Of a stretch of DNA of 6,253 nt, positions 5,558-6,253 are shown one piece after another. A model generated the notes under the pieces. That model had not been told where the DNA came from, ran no database searches, and saw nothing but the letters and a program-made list of their open reading frames with translations. The stretch lies in the NCBI GenBank assembly GCA_022615525.1, contig JAKEGN010000417.1:1-6253 (forward strand), in the 5' to 3' direction. A program made the translations under genes and the position numbers. This DNA is from Woeseiaceae bacterium (GTDB lineage Bacteria > Pseudomonadota > Gammaproteobacteria > Steroidobacterales > Woeseiaceae). Every line of letters begins with the position of its first letter. Position 1 is the first letter of the stretch.

Positions 5558-6253
5558 ATGGTCGAAAACAAGAACAATCTCGCCGGCCAGAGAGTCGTCG
5601 TCGGAGTATCGGGTGGCGTCGATTCGGCGGTCGCGGCACTGCTGCTGAAACAACAGGGTGCCGACGTACACGCGCTGCACATGACCAACTGGGAAGACGA
5701 CGACGGTCACTGCACAGCGGCACGCGACCTGCAGGATGCGCGGCGGATCTGCGAACAAATCGGCATACCACTTCACCATGTCAATTTCGCGAAGGAATAC
5801 CGGCAAAACGTATTCGAGCACTTCCTGAACGAATACCGGAACGGGCGTACACCGAATCCCGACGTGTTGTGCAATCGCGAGATCAAGTTCGGAGAGTTTC
5901 GACGATACGCAAAGCGACTCGGAGCGTCGATGCTCGCAACCGGGCATTATGCGCGCGTGCGCATCGTCAACGGGCACGCACAACTCCTGAAGGCCGTCGA
6001 CCTCGCAAAGGACCAGAGTTATTTCCTGCACGCAGTGAGTGAAGAGGCGTTGCTGGAGACGCTTTTCCCGCTGGGTGAATTACAGAAATCCGCCGTCAGG
6101 GACATTGCCCGCGAGCACGGACTGCACGTCAGCGAGAAGAAAGACAGCACCGGTATCTGTTTTATCGGGGAACGCCCCTTCCGGGAATTTCTCGGGACTT
6201 TCCTGCCTGCGAACCCCGGCCCGATACGCACCCCGGACGGCGTCACGATCGGC
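5558..6253 (+). CDS. mnmA: tRNA-specific 2-thiouridylase (3' end outside window)
   Basis: MnmA activates the wobble uridine U34 of tRNA-Lys, tRNA-Glu and tRNA-Gln with ATP and inserts sulfur received through the Tus relay, giving s2U34. The window holds 232 of an expected 360-370 codons; the frame is open to the right edge. Visible motifs: the PP-loop SGGVDS (residues 18-23), MTNWEDDDGHCTAARD, HHVNF, TPNPDVLCNREIKF with the first catalytic Cys at 105, ATGHYAR, KDQSYFL, and KKDSTGICFIGER with the second catalytic Cys at 201. These correspond to Cys102 and Cys199 of E. coli MnmA. ATG 5558 gives an N-terminus a few residues longer than E. coli; the spacing to SGGVDS is normal. No ribosome-binding site is seen, only the hairpin described separately. 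Neighbouring nudJ-like and purB genes match the usual gammaproteobacterial company of mnmA. Confidence 0.96.
   Translation, partial: MVENKNNLAGQRVVVGVSGGVDSAVAALLLKQQGADVHALHMTNWEDDDGHCTAARDLQDARRICEQIGIPLHHVNFAKEYRQNVFEHFLNEYRNGRTPNPDVLCNREIKFGEFRRYAKRLGASMLATGHYARVRIVNGHAQLLKAVDLAKDQSYFLHAVSEEALLETLFPLGELQKSAVRDIAREHGLHVSEKKDSTGICFIGERPFREFLGTFLPANPGPIRTPDGVTIG

Noticed and set aside
5081..6031. 316-codon minus-strand frame opposite the NudJ-like gene and mnmA
   Set aside because: It spans two certain genes on the other strand and the gap between them; long antisense frames are expected in GC-rich coding DNA and no motif is seen.
1..6253. CRISPR arrays, insertion sequences, tRNA or rRNA genes, toxin-antitoxin or phage genes
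   Set aside because: No spaced repeats, transposase motifs, terminal inverted repeats, cloverleaf-like segments or such gene products were seen on either strand.

Overview
The window looks like ordinary chromosomal housekeeping DNA from a GC-rich gammaproteobacterium. FumC, PurB, MnmA, the L16 hydroxylase and the NudJ-like Nudix protein all read like gammaproteobacterial family members. PurB has the same length (456 aa) and the same active-site His position (171) as the E. coli enzyme as I remember it. I cannot assign a genus. There are no insertion sequences, CRISPR arrays, tRNAs or rRNAs, and no sign of a defence or mobile system.

Layout: on the minus strand, fumC (238-1626) is followed 11 nt downstream by the start of a CoA-diphosphatase-type Nudix gene (NudL family) that runs off the left edge. 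An 83-bp divergent intergenic region (1627-1709) separates fumC from a plus-strand block: purB (1710-3080), the ribosomal protein L16 arginine hydroxylase roxA/ycfD (3100-4296), a 187-bp gap with several short symmetrical elements, a DUF7931-like/PLD-like protein of unknown function (4484-4981), a NudJ-like Nudix hydrolase (5009-5500), and the tRNA 2-thiouridylase gene mnmA (5558 to the right edge, incomplete). Two of these genes, nudL and mnmA, are cut by the window edges.

Functionally, PurB releases fumarate during AMP synthesis and FumC hydrates fumarate to malate. Both belong to the aspartase/fumarase superfamily and are transcribed away from each other. The plus-strand block groups nucleotide metabolism (PurB, NudJ-like) with translation-related modification (RoxA on ribosomal protein L16, MnmA on tRNA wobble uridine). 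In E. coli, nudJ, mnmA and purB are also neighbours (with hflD) but in a different order.

The points most worth a second look are: a perfect 7-1-7 palindrome at the end of roxA that resembles a Fur box; the free-standing DUF7931-like protein with what may be a degenerate PLD motif; a hairpin occupying the ribosome-binding position of mnmA; paired inverted repeats around a -10-like box between fumC and purB; and the TTG start of roxA. I found no convincing previously undescribed system.
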